In this document: positions 17,950 to 26,164 of the stretch, piece after piece | Layout of the letters: every line of letters begins with the position of its first letter | Position numbering within the stretch: position 1 is the first letter of the stretch | NCBI RefSeq assembly: GCF_000701905.1 | Contig: NZ_KL370832.1 | Span: 223,357-287,356, forward strand | Length of the DNA stretch: 64,000 nt | From: Proteiniclasticum ruminis DSM 24773 | GTDB lineage: Bacteria; Bacillota; Clostridia; Clostridiales; Clostridiaceae | Direction: 5' to 3' | The notes under the pieces: generated by a model | Seen by the model: only the letters and a program-made list of their open reading frames with translations | Told to the model about the DNA's origin: nothing | The model's database searches: none | Position numbers and translations under genes: made by a program

Positions 17950-18094
17950 ATCTGAAACATTAAATTTAAGGTAGTCGCCGGTCAATGTAGTCTATACTGG
18001 CTGGCGGCTCCATTGTTAAAAAGTATAAAGACTTTTTTTCTTTGGCAAGAATTAATGTATACTAAAATAATTTTAATAAGGAGTATTAAAATCA

Positions 18095-18619
18095 ATGAGA
18101 GATATCGAAATAAAAGAGAATATACTATTTCAAATAGACATGTGCTGGCAACTTTATCTTTATCACACAGAGAATCTAAAGGAGACAGAGGCACTTTGGA
18201 CATTCAGTCCCATGGGTCTGCAGATACGAAGGCAAGACGATGGATGGAGTATAGATTGGCCTGAAATCGAAAGTTACGAGATTGGACCGTCCAGTATTGC
18301 ATGGATTATGTGGCATATTATATATTGGTGGCGCACTACGTTAGATTACAATTTTGGAGATGGTACCTTGAAAAAGGAAGACATTACTTGGCCTGGAAGT
18401 GTTGAAAAAGCAAAAGAAGAAATAAAAACTCTTCATGATAAATGGGTTGAAAAATTAATCAATATGTCGGATGCAGAATATCAATCACAGCAGTATGCAA
18501 AATGGCCACTTGAGGGTAGAAGCTTTGCTGATACTGCATTATGGTTAAATGGAGAATTGATGAAAAATGTAGCCGAAATAGGTTATGGACGATTTCTATA
18601 TGCAGCTTGTAAAAAATAG
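18095..18619 (+). CDS. DinB-family protein
   Basis: The 174-residue protein reads as a four-helix-bundle DinB/YfiT-like protein (IAWIMWHIIYWWRTTLDYNFGDG; end SFADTALWLNGELMKNVAEIGYGRFLYAA). The family binds a metal through three histidine or acidic residues and includes thiol-dependent transferases; biological roles are mostly unknown. AATAAGGAG lies before the ATG. In this island it directly follows msr(D), after a 145-base gap holding a GC-rich hairpin near 17970-18003. Another frame at 18013 is a shadow. Confidence 0.72.
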   Translation: MRDIEIKENILFQIDMCWQLYLYHTENLKETEALWTFSPMGLQIRRQDDGWSIDWPEIESYEIGPSSIAWIMWHIIYWWRTTLDYNFGDGTLKKEDITWPGSVEKAKEEIKTLHDKWVEKLINMSDAEYQSQQYAKWPLEGRSFADTALWLNGELMKNVAEIGYGRFLYAACKK

Positions 18620-18667
18620 AGATAGCGATAAATACGAGAATAATTTTATTAAAGAAGGAGACTACCA

Positions 18668-19249
18668 ATGAATAGTATAATAGAAAACATATTAACAAGA
18701 AGAAGCATACGAACTTTTAGAGAGACTCAGATATCGGAGGAGGATTTAAATACCATTCTAACAGCGGGAAGCTATGCGCCTAACGGGATGGGAACACAGA
18801 CCTGGAAGTTTACAGCCATTCAAAAAACCAGTGTACTTGCAAAAGTGAATGAGGCTATTCGCCTAACCCTTATATCTATACCTGTTGTAGCAGAAACGCA
18901 TCCTTATGTTGTGAGCCTTGTTGAAAAAGCGAAAGACGAGAGTTCAAATTTCCTGTATCATGCCCCCACCTTTATTATTGTTTCTAACTTAAAGGACAAC
19001 GGAAACTCTATGCCGGATTCAGCATTAGCCATCGGGAATATGATGCTGGCAGCACACTCACTCGGTATTGGTTCCTGCTGGCTAAATCAGCTGCCAGGAC
19101 TCACACACATGCCTTTAATCCGTGAGCTTTTATCAGATCTTGATGTTCCCGTAAATCATATTGTTTACGGATCTGTCGTTATGGGTTATGCTGCAGAGGA
19201 GCCGAAACAGGCTGCCCCTCGTAAAAATGTCGTAAATATTATTCGTTGA
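18668..19249 (+). CDS. Nitroreductase-family flavoprotein
   Basis: The 193-residue protein begins with the classic FMN-binding nitroreductase start IIENILTRRSIRTFRETQIS. It continues SYAPNGMGTQTWKF, ALAIGNMMLAAHSLGIGSCWL and VVMGYAAE. It uses FMN and NAD(P)H to reduce nitro groups, quinones or similar acceptors. AAAGAAGGAGACTACC precedes the ATG. It lies between the DinB and GrpB genes with short gaps, probably co-transcribed. The substrate is not determinable. Confidence 0.85.
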   Translation: MNSIIENILTRRSIRTFRETQISEEDLNTILTAGSYAPNGMGTQTWKFTAIQKTSVLAKVNEAIRLTLISIPVVAETHPYVVSLVEKAKDESSNFLYHAPTFIIVSNLKDNGNSMPDSALAIGNMMLAAHSLGIGSCWLNQLPGLTHMPLIRELLSDLDVPVNHIVYGSVVMGYAAEEPKQAAPRKNVVNIIR

Positions 19250-19271
19250 GAACGAGATTGGAGGTTTAATA

Positions 19272-19796
19272 TTGTTTATACGAGTAGTTCCGTATGACCC
19301 CTTTTGGGAAGTAGAGTATGAAAATGAATCACAGATGATAAGGAACATATTGAAGGATATATTGATGGAGATTTACCATATTGGTAGTACAGCAGTTAAA
19401 GGGTTATCCGCTAAGCCAATCATTGATATAATGCCTGTAGTGACAAATATTAGTTTGGTTGATAAGCATAACGAAGAATTTGTAGCCATTGGATATGAGT
19501 GTATGGGTGAATTTGGTATTGAAAGACGGAGATATTTCCGCAAGGGTGGCGATAATAGAACACACCAGATTCATATTTTTGAGCAAAGCAATCACAAAGA
19601 TATTAATAGGCATATAGCGGTAAGGGACTTTCTGCGTACACATCCTGACATCGCTTTAGAGTATGGTGAATTAAAGATGGAGCTGGCTTATCGATTCCCG
19701 GAGGATATTGAAGGCTACTGCGCTGGTAAGGATGCATTTGTAAAGCAACTAGAAAAGGATGCTTTGCTGTGGTATCAAACTGCCGTTAGAAGGTAG
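19272..19796 (+). CDS. GrpB/UPF0157 family protein (nucleotidyltransferase fold)
   Basis: The 174-residue protein has the GrpB signature YHIGSTAVKGLSAKPIIDIMPVV and later FRKGGDNRTHQIHIFEQ. The fold belongs to the nucleotidyltransferase superfamily; function is not established. The start is a TTG at 19272, supported by TTGGAGG seven bases upstream. It follows the nitroreductase gene by 22 bases. Such proteins often occur as cargo in mobile resistance regions, as here. Confidence 0.85.
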   Translation: MFIRVVPYDPFWEVEYENESQMIRNILKDILMEIYHIGSTAVKGLSAKPIIDIMPVVTNISLVDKHNEEFVAIGYECMGEFGIERRRYFRKGGDNRTHQIHIFEQSNHKDINRHIAVRDFLRTHPDIALEYGELKMELAYRFPEDIEGYCAGKDAFVKQLEKDALLWYQTAVRR

Positions 19797-20293
19797 ATTT
19801 AATAATGTTATATTTTGTATTAAAGAATATTTGAGGAAGAGAAGTATGTGTGAAATTCAAATTTATCATTGAACGCTCTACCAAACGGGCATTATTGGTC
19901 GACTGCATCTACCGAACAGGTAAAAACGGTGGACTGTATCTACCGAACCGATAGGTTGAAAATGTGCGGTTGTTGTAATTAAAAACATACGGTCGAGCCA
20001 TGTGGAGTGTGTTGTGTTGATAACGAGAAAGTGAAGTCGTGAAAGTCTTGAGAATACTGGATTTCATAAAATGAAAGTAAATCTGTCCACTCGACTCAAA
20101 CCCTCTATATGCGTATAAGGGAACATATCGAGGGTAATTTTTTAGCAAGAAAGGACACAAATTTAGGTAGGGTTGAGTTGACAGATTAGATAAGTTCGTA
20201 GGGTTGAGGAGATAGGATGGATGTAATATGGATGTGGTGTATAAATATGAATAGCTTAGAAACATATTAAAAATGAAAGGGAGTGTATATCTT
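19797..20293. other. Non-coding spacer with direct repeats
   Basis: No credible gene is present. Two copies of GACTGyATCTACCGAACmG occur at 19901 and 19932, 31 bases apart, within AT-rich sequence. A 118-codon minus frame has low-complexity composition and no ribosome-binding site. Confidence 0.4.
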
Positions 20294-20932
20294 ATGGCTG
20301 GACCAGATAAGAAAAAACTATATCCAAATGAAAACTTAAAAACAGTTTGTTATATAAAAAATCTCCCAAAACGCTTCAATGTAGAAATTGGCGAATATAC
20401 CTATTATAGCGATAATAAAAAGTCTCCAGAGAAATTTTATGATAGTATAGAGCATCACTACGAATTTCTAGGGGATAAACTGATAATAGGCAAGTTCTGT
20501 GCAATTGCAGAGGGTGTTAAGTTTATTATGAATGGTGCAAATCATAGAATTGATGGAATTACAACCTATCCCTTTAATATTTTTGGCTGTGGTTGGGAGA
20601 AGGTAACTCCAACAATAGAGCAGTTACCATTCAAGGGTGATACAGTGATTGGAAATGATGTATGGATTGGACAGAATGTTACCATTATGCCGGGTATTAA
20701 AATTGGTGATGGTGCGATTATTGCTGCTAACTCAACAGTAGTAAAAAGTGTTGAACCATACACAATATATGGTGGGAATCCAGCTAAATTTATCAAAAAA
20801 CGATTTAGTGATGAAAAGGTCGAATTCTTGCTAAAGCTCCAATGGTGGAACTGGGGCGAAGAGGAAATATTTAATAATCTTGAAATGTTAACATCCGAAG
20901 AAGGGCTAGAGCAATTAATGAAAAATCATTAG
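20294..20932 (+). CDS. Vat-family streptogramin A O-acetyltransferase
   Basis: This 212-residue left-handed beta-helix acetyltransferase matches the Vat subgroup of xenobiotic acetyltransferases. Hallmarks are IGEYTYYS, KLIIGKFCAIA, the catalytic-histidine region MNGANHRIDG, YPFNIFG-GWEK, GDTVIGNDVWIGQNVTIMPG and the tail QWWNW. Vat enzymes acetylate streptogramin A (virginiamycin M, dalfopristin). ATG 20294 follows AAAGGGAG; the ATG seven codons earlier lacks a site. It is flanked by other ribosome-drug resistance genes. The specific vat allele cannot be named from memory. Confidence 0.85.
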   Translation: MAGPDKKKLYPNENLKTVCYIKNLPKRFNVEIGEYTYYSDNKKSPEKFYDSIEHHYEFLGDKLIIGKFCAIAEGVKFIMNGANHRIDGITTYPFNIFGCGWEKVTPTIEQLPFKGDTVIGNDVWIGQNVTIMPGIKIGDGAIIAANSTVVKSVEPYTIYGGNPAKFIKKRFSDEKVEFLLKLQWWNWGEEEIFNNLEMLTSEEGLEQLMKNH

Positions 20933-21098
20933 ACACGGGGCATTTCTATCACGGCACAAAAGGGGACTAAAATCTGGGGGGTTGCTGGAGCCTCGATTTA
21001 GTTCTAATTATGGCGAGCAAAAAAAGGCAAACTTCATCTTTAGCATAATAGCTTCGAGATTAATCGCTTATAAATTTTAATTTGAACGGAGGGGTTGC

Positions 21099-21593
21099 AT
21101 GGTAAATAAAACAGATGCCATTGAGATAATAACATATGCTGAGGAAAATAAAATTAACATTTGGATAGATGGCGGTTGGGGAGTAGATGCATTATTAGAA
21201 GAAGAAACAAGAGTACACAACGATATTGATTTATTTGTGGAAGAAAGTAATGGAAGAAAGTTTATTGAAATATTAAAAGAAAAAGGTTTTGCTGAGGTTA
21301 CCGAAGCATATACCACCAAATCCCACACGGTTTGGAAGGATAGTAAAGGCAGGATAATTGATCTTCATATATTTAAATTCAACGAACAAGGATACATTGT
21401 TTTTGAAGGGGAAGCATATCCTCCAGAAGTGTTTAGCGGCATTGGGAAAATAGGCGATAAAACGGTAAGATGTATTGATGCTGAAAATCAAATATTATTT
21501 CACTTGGGCTATGAGTATGATGAAAATGATGTGCATGATGTAAAACTATTGTGTGAGAGATTTAATATTCCTGTTCCGAGTGAATACAAGTAA
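21099..21593 (+). CDS. Lnu(A/C)-like lincosamide nucleotidyltransferase
   Basis: This 164-residue protein has the length of Lnu(C) and the same architecture: IWIDGGWGVDALL, then the metal-binding HNDIDLFVEE, then RIIDLHIF, and FHLGYEYDENDVHDVKLLCE. These enzymes adenylylate lincomycin or clindamycin. GAACGGAGGGGTTGC precedes the ATG. The gene sits alone between non-coding patches, adjacent to vat, so macrolide, streptogramin A and lincosamide functions lie within 6.5 kb. Confidence 0.87.
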   Translation: MVNKTDAIEIITYAEENKINIWIDGGWGVDALLEEETRVHNDIDLFVEESNGRKFIEILKEKGFAEVTEAYTTKSHTVWKDSKGRIIDLHIFKFNEQGYIVFEGEAYPPEVFSGIGKIGDKTVRCIDAENQILFHLGYEYDENDVHDVKLLCERFNIPVPSEYK

Positions 21594-21819
21594 CCAAGAG
21601 ATTCTAATTTAAATAAGCAAAAATTTAAGTAACAAAGGAAAGCATGTGGTCTTCCCAACTAATGGAAAACATGCAATTGAAAAGTTAAGCATGAATTAGA
21701 TTTCGTTTCTTAAGTCTTATAAGAGAATATTTTAAATAATAGCCGACTATACTGTGCACAGATTGTCGGATTGGTAAGCACATCCTTTGATAATATTGAC
21801 GATGAAAGGAGGTTGTTTG

Positions 21820-22701
21820 ATGGATTCGTTAAGTAGTATGAATAATGCAATGGTGTACATCGAAGAGCACTTAACTGAGGATATTGATTATAGTGAAGTC
21901 TCTAAAATTGCTTACTGTTCAGAGTATCATTTTAAGCGGATGTTTTCTTTTTTATCAGGTATAAGCTTATCAGAATATATTCGGAGAAGAAGATTAACGC
22001 TGGCAGCACTTGATTTGAAAGATAAGGATTTGAGAATAATTGATGTAGCCGTAGAATATGGCTATAATTCGGCTGATTCATTTTCCCGTGCTTTTCATTC
22101 CCTGCATGGTATTCTCCCTTCTGAGGCAAGGAGTGAGAATACACAATTAAAAGCTTATCCTCGAATGACCTTTCAATTATCAATACAAGGAGGATGCGAA
22201 ATGAACTATCGTATTGTTGAAAAAGAGGCATTTAAGTTAGTAGGATTTAAGAAGAGAGTTCCAGTTATTTTTAAAGGTGTTAATCCAGAGATTGCAAAAA
22301 TGACTGAACTTTTAACCCCGGAGGTTATTAAACAATTAAAAGCAATTTCAAATGTAGAACCAACTGGTATTATTAGTGCTTCCACTAATTTCTCGGAAGG
22401 AAGAATGGAAGAAAGAGGAGAACTAGATCATTACATCGGTGTAGCAACTTCAAGTGATGAAACAGCAGAACTTGATGTATTAAAAATAGAAGCCAGTACC
22501 TGGGGAGTTTTCGAATCCATTGGACCTTTCCCGGAAACACTTCAAAATGTATGGGGAAGGATATACTCAGAGTGGTTTCCGTCTTCAGGGTATGAGGCAG
22601 TTGAAGGTCCTGAAATTTTGTGGAACGAGAGTCCAGACACTGGAAATCCAAAGTATCGAAGCGAAATCTGGGTTCCAGTAAAGAAAAAAGATATTAAATA
22701 G
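21820..22701 (+). CDS. AraC-family regulator fused to GyrI-like effector domain
   Basis: From ATG 21820 (AAAGGAGG upstream) it has 293 residues. The N-terminal ~110 residues hold two AraC helix-turn-helix motifs ([39 protein letters not shown]). The rest is a GyrI-like small-molecule-binding domain ([21 protein letters not shown] ... [10 protein letters not shown]). This arrangement, as in SbmC/Rob-like regulators, binds hydrophobic drugs. It may regulate itself or nearby resistance genes. The remaining spacer upstream (21594-21819) has a CCGAC/GTCGG hairpin. Confidence 0.85.
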   Translation: MDSLSSMNNAMVYIEEHLTEDIDYSEVSKIAYCSEYHFKRMFSFLSGISLSEYIRRRRLTLAALDLKDKDLRIIDVAVEYGYNSADSFSRAFHSLHGILPSEARSENTQLKAYPRMTFQLSIQGGCEMNYRIVEKEAFKLVGFKKRVPVIFKGVNPEIAKMTELLTPEVIKQLKAISNVEPTGIISASTNFSEGRMEERGELDHYIGVATSSDETAELDVLKIEASTWGVFESIGPFPETLQNVWGRIYSEWFPSSGYEAVEGPEILWNESPDTGNPKYRSEIWVPVKKKDIK

Positions 22702-23163
22702 ATATGGTAATTGACTAGGTTGACTTGTTCCCGCTTACCTATACCTCAAATATAGTCGTAGACTTATTCCCGACTACCACTAAAACTAGAAAATACCAGA
22801 ATACACTAGGAAGAGTAAGGAACTGTAAAAAACATCAATCCGAACGGGTCGTTGCACGTTGAGAGTATAATTCTGATGACGTATTGTGGTTCGGAGGGAA
22901 AATAATAGGGTTTGACCACAATATATAGTGGTTTGAGGACGATTTTGGAGCAAAAAAAGAACAAAAAAACACCATTTTTTGACCCTTGTTTTTGGGTGAT
23001 TTATAGATGACATAGGGTAAAAACCTTAATTGAAGAATAAAACGAGAAAAGCAGGGTTGGAGATATGAAGTAATATGCTTGATAAGTTAATATAGCATTT
23101 GTATAATGTATATAAGCAGATTTATGTGAAGCAAAGATTATTACATAAAAGGATGTAATTTAC
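22702..23163. other. Non-coding spacer with direct repeats
   Basis: No credible gene is present. GACTTGTTCCCGCTTACC (22722) and GACTTATTCCCGACTACC (22761) are 39-base-spaced near-repeats; the second forms part of a TAGTCG/CGACTA hairpin. The rest is AT-rich. Confidence 0.4.
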
Positions 23164-23517
23164 ATGAAGCCAAAAGAAATACTATGTCAATGGATTGATG
23201 CATTTAACAATGCAGATACGGAAACTATTGTAAATTTATATGATGATAGCGCAGTAAACCATCAGGTTGCTAATGAGCCAGCTATTGGGAAAGAGGCTAT
23301 AAAGAGAATGTTTGAACAAGAGTTTTCTCAAGCAAAAATGGTTTGTATTGTTGAAAATATTTTTGAAGATGGACAATGGGCAATTTTGGAATGGCGTGAC
23401 CCATTAGGTTTGAGAGGTTGTGGTTTTTTTCAAATGGTAAATGATAAGATTGTATTTCAGAGAGGCTACTGGGATAAACTATCTTTCTTAAAGCAACACA
23501 ACTTACCTATTGAATAA
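23164..23517 (+). CDS. NTF2/SnoaL-like domain protein
   Basis: The 117-residue protein reads as a SnoaL-like cone-shaped fold: a start helix (ILCQWIDAFNNADTETIVNLYDDSAVNHQ), then GKEAIKRMFEQEF, a strand with WAILEWRDP, and IVFQRGYWDKLSFL. The family comprises small isomerase- or hydrolase-like proteins and binding proteins of varied function. AAAGGATGTAATTTAC precedes the ATG. It is a stand-alone island cargo gene; no partner suggests a substrate. Confidence 0.75.
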   Translation: MKPKEILCQWIDAFNNADTETIVNLYDDSAVNHQVANEPAIGKEAIKRMFEQEFSQAKMVCIVENIFEDGQWAILEWRDPLGLRGCGFFQMVNDKIVFQRGYWDKLSFLKQHNLPIE

Positions 23518-23660
23518 AACTGATATAATCATTATCTTAAGTAGTTCATATAATTCTTATATTGCGATCAAAGTATTATTTATAGTAGAATCGATAAATA
23601 GGAATTTATCGATCAGATTTTAATCAAGAATTATCTATATTTTGTGCAAGAGGTTACTAA

Positions 23661-23894
23661 ATGAGGTCTAAAATTAAAAAAAATATTATGCCAAGAATTT
23701 TATTTGGAATTGGGATTGTACTATTAATGTGTTATTTCGGAGGAATATTTTATATTTACAATATTCAAGAGTATAACCCCTATACTTCTGCGGGGGCTGA
23801 TCTTGATGCTCTAATTCAAAGCGTATTGTTTTTACCTCCAACTGCAATATGCTTGATATTATCTCTCATATTACATATAAAAACAAAAAAGTGA
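23661..23894 (+). CDS. Small two-helix membrane protein
   Basis: The 77-residue protein has two hydrophobic segments (about residues 11-33 and 50-70) joined by a polar loop, and a lysine-rich tail. GCAAGAGGTTACTAA precedes the ATG, a moderate site. I recognise no family. It lies between the SnoaL-like and flavodoxin genes; composition matches the AT-rich island. Confidence 0.5.
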   Translation: MRSKIKKNIMPRILFGIGIVLLMCYFGGIFYIYNIQEYNPYTSAGADLDALIQSVLFLPPTAICLILSLILHIKTKK

Positions 23895-23964
23895 ATCGCA
23901 CTGTCTATTACGAGCATATATTACGAGGCTACAAATTCAAATTTACCGAAAGGAAGTAACATAA

Positions 23965-24441
23965 ATGAATAATACACTAATTGTTTATTATTCGCTTTTT
24001 CAAAATACTGCGAATTTAGCATTAGAAATAGCAATTCAAACTGATGGGACTATAAGAGAATTAATTCCTGATAAGAATTATTCCTTTGACTATAATACTG
24101 CTGCTAAAGAAGTAAGAAATCAGATTTCTCGAGGATTTTGCCCAAAACTAATATCTGGGAATGAACCAATAGACGATTTTCAAACAATATTTATAGGGTC
24201 ACCCAACTGGTTTAAAACATTAGCACCACCAATTATGAGTTTTCTTAAACGACATAATTTTGCAGGTAAAACAGTAATTCCTTTTTGTACCCATGGAGGT
24301 GGTGGATTTGGTCAAATTGAAAATGATATAGCTAAAGAGTGCCCAAAGTCCATACTTCTACCTGGTATTGCTGCAAACGGTACTGTTACATCGGAAGAGG
24401 TCACAAATTGGCTTAGGACAATTGGATACGGATTAAAATAA
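23965..24441 (+). CDS. Flavodoxin-family protein
   Basis: The 158-residue flavodoxin fold has the FMN phosphate loop near the start (LIVYYSLFQNTANLA), IFIGSPNWFKTLAPP and FCTHGGGGFGQIENDI. It probably serves as a single-electron carrier or FMN-dependent reductase. GAAAGGAAGTAACATAA precedes the ATG. It is the last intact gene before the broken insertion sequence; a short frame with a good ribosome-binding site (24482-24523, MHKEHNTANEGSI) right after it may be the stump of a gene cut by the insertion. Confidence 0.82.
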   Translation: MNNTLIVYYSLFQNTANLALEIAIQTDGTIRELIPDKNYSFDYNTAAKEVRNQISRGFCPKLISGNEPIDDFQTIFIGSPNWFKTLAPPIMSFLKRHNFAGKTVIPFCTHGGGGFGQIENDIAKECPKSILLPGIAANGTVTSEEVTNWLRTIGYGLK

Positions 24442-24481
24442 ATTCTACATATTCGTTTTATTTTGAGAAAGGAAGGATACT

Positions 24482-24523
24482 ATGCACAAAGAACATAATA
24501 CAGCAAACGAAGGAAGTATTTAA
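24482..24523 (+). pseudogene. Possible gene stump at the insertion-sequence border
   Basis: A strong GAAAGGAAGGATACT site is followed by ATG and only 13 codons (MHKEHNTANEGSI). The good site with almost no gene behind it suggests a coding sequence truncated where the insertion-sequence remnant begins. Confidence 0.3.
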
Positions 24524-24542
24524 AAAAATAGTATTTGTCTTT

Positions 24543-24578
24543 CATGTCATACCTCCATTTTTTATTGGTTATGACATG
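24543..24578 (-). promoter_or_regulatory. Hairpin hiding the transposase start
   Basis: CATGTCATA-CC pairs with GG-TATGACATG, one unpaired T aside. On the minus strand the 3' arm contains GGAGGT's flank and the ATG of the truncated transposase, so the fold would mask its start codon, which could limit transposase synthesis. Confidence 0.45.
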
Positions 24579-24604
24579 ATTTTATGAGAGATCTTTCTGG
24601 ACAC

Positions 24605-25084
24605 CTACACGAACTGGGTATGTATCCACAGATTATTATTTACCAATATTCGGACAAGCCTCTTCAGCCAACCTGAAGACTTATCCACAAAGAAATGTAT
24701 CCTTGAGAGTATGGATCTGGGAAGAGTGGACAGATCAACCCCAGAACCCTTATTGAGCACGGTATATACACCAATCAAACCACCCACCAGAGCGTCCGCT
24801 CTGTGATAGAACCAGCTTCTAATTCTGTGGATGGTGGATTCTTCTAGGGGAACCTCTTGAGTATCCTTCTCGATGATTTTCTCCAAGATCTCAGCTGCAT
24901 GTATTTTATAAGGAACTAGGATATCAGATAATTCGTGGTGGATCTTCCCGCAAACGTTGTTAAGACATCTCATTCTTCGAATAACAAGGGTTTGTCTACT
25001 TCCAGTAGCTTCTATCACGTACCGCCTTCTAGACCTTATTATTTCAAGTTCTCCCATACAGATTGGGCATACACTTTTCTCCAT
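24605..25084 (-). CDS. DUF6431 insertion-sequence accessory protein
   Basis: The 159-residue protein (or 174 from a TTG at 25129) starts MEKSVCPICMGELEI, has a second metal pair (CLNNVCGKIHHELSDILVPYK), and ends LVRILVNNNLWIHTQFV. This is the zinc-ribbon plus helical DUF6431 protein found directly before DDE transposases in Clostridia and Bacilli. It probably helps DNA binding for transposition. Because the transposase is gone, it is a relic. The start choice between 25084 and 25129 is unsure. Confidence 0.75.
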   Translation of the reverse strand: MEKSVCPICMGELEIIRSRRRYVIEATGSRQTLVIRRMRCLNNVCGKIHHELSDILVPYKIHAAEILEKIIEKDTQEVPLEESTIHRIRSWFYHRADALVGGLIGVYTVLNKGSGVDLSTLPRSILSRIHFFVDKSSGWLKRLVRILVNNNLWIHTQFV

Positions 25085-25164
25085 ACTCCTAACCAAAAAC
25101 ACTCTTTTCACTATTCCATTCCAATTCAAAGTTTGTTATAATTACCATGCTATTAAGTTAGTAA

Positions 25165-25219
25165 GGGACCCTTCCAAACACTCTGGGCAAACATGAGGTG
25201 GAAGGGTCTCTTTCTATTT
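25165..25219. terminator. Intrinsic terminator at insertion-sequence edge
   Basis: GGGACCCTTCCA pairs with TGGAAGGGTCTC around a 22-base loop, followed by TTTCTATTT. Confidence 0.6.
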
Positions 25220-25580
25220 CTCCTTAAGTATTCTTAAGGACAGTATATCCGTCTATTAACGAACAAACAACTCCGTCATATTTATGTCATTTCACGAGAG
25301 CAAAAACACAACCTACAGACTTGTCGTTTTTTTTATGTTCAAAATTCAGAAAGAGAGGGAAAAAGGGGTCATCAAGAGAAGCACACTCTTGGAGAACCTG
25401 CAGGAAAAGGGGTTCAGCGGACTTTATAATGATCCTCTGACTGTTTTTTTCTGTCAAAATATAAAAAATGATATTCTGATTTATGGTGTTAATGATTGTA
25501 TTCAAATTAAAGACAGTAATATTATCCCCGTCATACCGTCAAAATATCACACAAAAGTTAACCTACAAGTGAGCGAAATA
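25220..25580. other. Non-coding region before the Fic module
   Basis: Overlapping frames on both strands (25284-25691 plus, 25287-25505 minus) have no ribosome-binding site and no similarity I recognise. The plus frame would overlap the start of the Fic partner gene. I see only AT-rich remnant sequence. Confidence 0.4.
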
Positions 25581-25609
25581 TTGATAATTAGGTTAATTCA
25601 AGGTATAAT
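25581..25609 (+). promoter_or_regulatory. Consensus promoter of the Fic operon
   Basis: TTGATA, a 17-base spacer and a perfect TATAAT lie 29 bases before the first gene. Confidence 0.8.
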
Positions 25610-25638
25610 CATAGTACTAAATAGTGAGGTGATGATGG

Positions 25639-26163
25639 ATGTCAGCTATGATTATAAAAGAGTACAAAGAGCTTCTGCGCGAGAAGAATGAAATAGAGCA
25701 AAGACTTCCGTCCCTTCCTGAGGGATATATTTCCACGAAAACGATTAAAGGAAAACAATATTGCTATTTACAAAATAGAGTAGATGGAAAAATAACAAGC
25801 AAGTATCTAAAAGAAAATGAAGTTGATACGATAAAAGAACAAGTAGAACGTTGCAAGAAATATAAATCCGAACTTCCTAAAATTGAAGTACGCTTAAAAG
25901 AACTGGAACAAGCAGCCAAACTCATTGATAAAAGTATCGCCAGGCACCTTATTGTGCTCAAATTATCTTATGGTATGGATGCGCTAAGTAATGTACAAAA
26001 AGAACGTAGTGCATTATTTGCCAATGCACTAAATGCCATAGAGGGTGTATATGCTAGCAAAATTACGCAACAGAATATTGATAAGTGGAAGATTGGAGAT
26101 GAATCTTTTATATCTATATTTCAAACCACATTAAATATGTACGGCTTTATGCCGGAGGTGTAA
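25639..26163 (+). CDS. Helical partner protein of the Fic gene
   Basis: This 174-residue, mostly helical protein has an N-terminal motif LPEGYISTKTIKGKQYCYLQ, then GKITSKYLKENEVD, followed by coiled-coil-like sequence. Such proteins occur in Bacillota as small conserved proteins, sometimes before toxin-like genes. GTGAGGTGAT precedes ATG 25639. One base separates its stop from the fic start, so the two are co-translated. I found no (S/T)xxxE(G/N) Fic-inhibition motif in it, so an antitoxin role rests on gene order alone. Confidence 0.6.
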   Translation: MSAMIIKEYKELLREKNEIEQRLPSLPEGYISTKTIKGKQYCYLQNRVDGKITSKYLKENEVDTIKEQVERCKKYKSELPKIEVRLKELEQAAKLIDKSIARHLIVLKLSYGMDALSNVQKERSALFANALNAIEGVYASKITQQNIDKWKIGDESFISIFQTTLNMYGFMPEV

Positions 26164-26164
26164 G

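Larger units (their letters stand above)
24480..25219 (-). mobile_element. Truncated insertion sequence (DUF6431 gene plus transposase stump)
   Basis: Reading on the minus strand, the segment has a DUF6431 gene, a 59-base gap, then the ribosome-binding site and first codons of a second gene (ATG at 24545, MKDK...) that loses sense at once. In related elements DUF6431 is followed by a DDE transposase; here nearly all of it is missing. A stem-loop terminator closes the right side. Terminal repeats could not be fixed, so the borders are approximate. Confidence 0.55.

Noticed and set aside
19901-19950. Two near repeats considered as a minimal CRISPR array
   Set aside because: Only two copies with a 12-base spacer, and no cas gene anywhere in the window.
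25284-25691. 135-codon plus frame before the Fic partner gene
   Set aside because: It overlaps the start of a better-supported gene, has no ribosome-binding site, and contains the strong promoter at 25581-25609.
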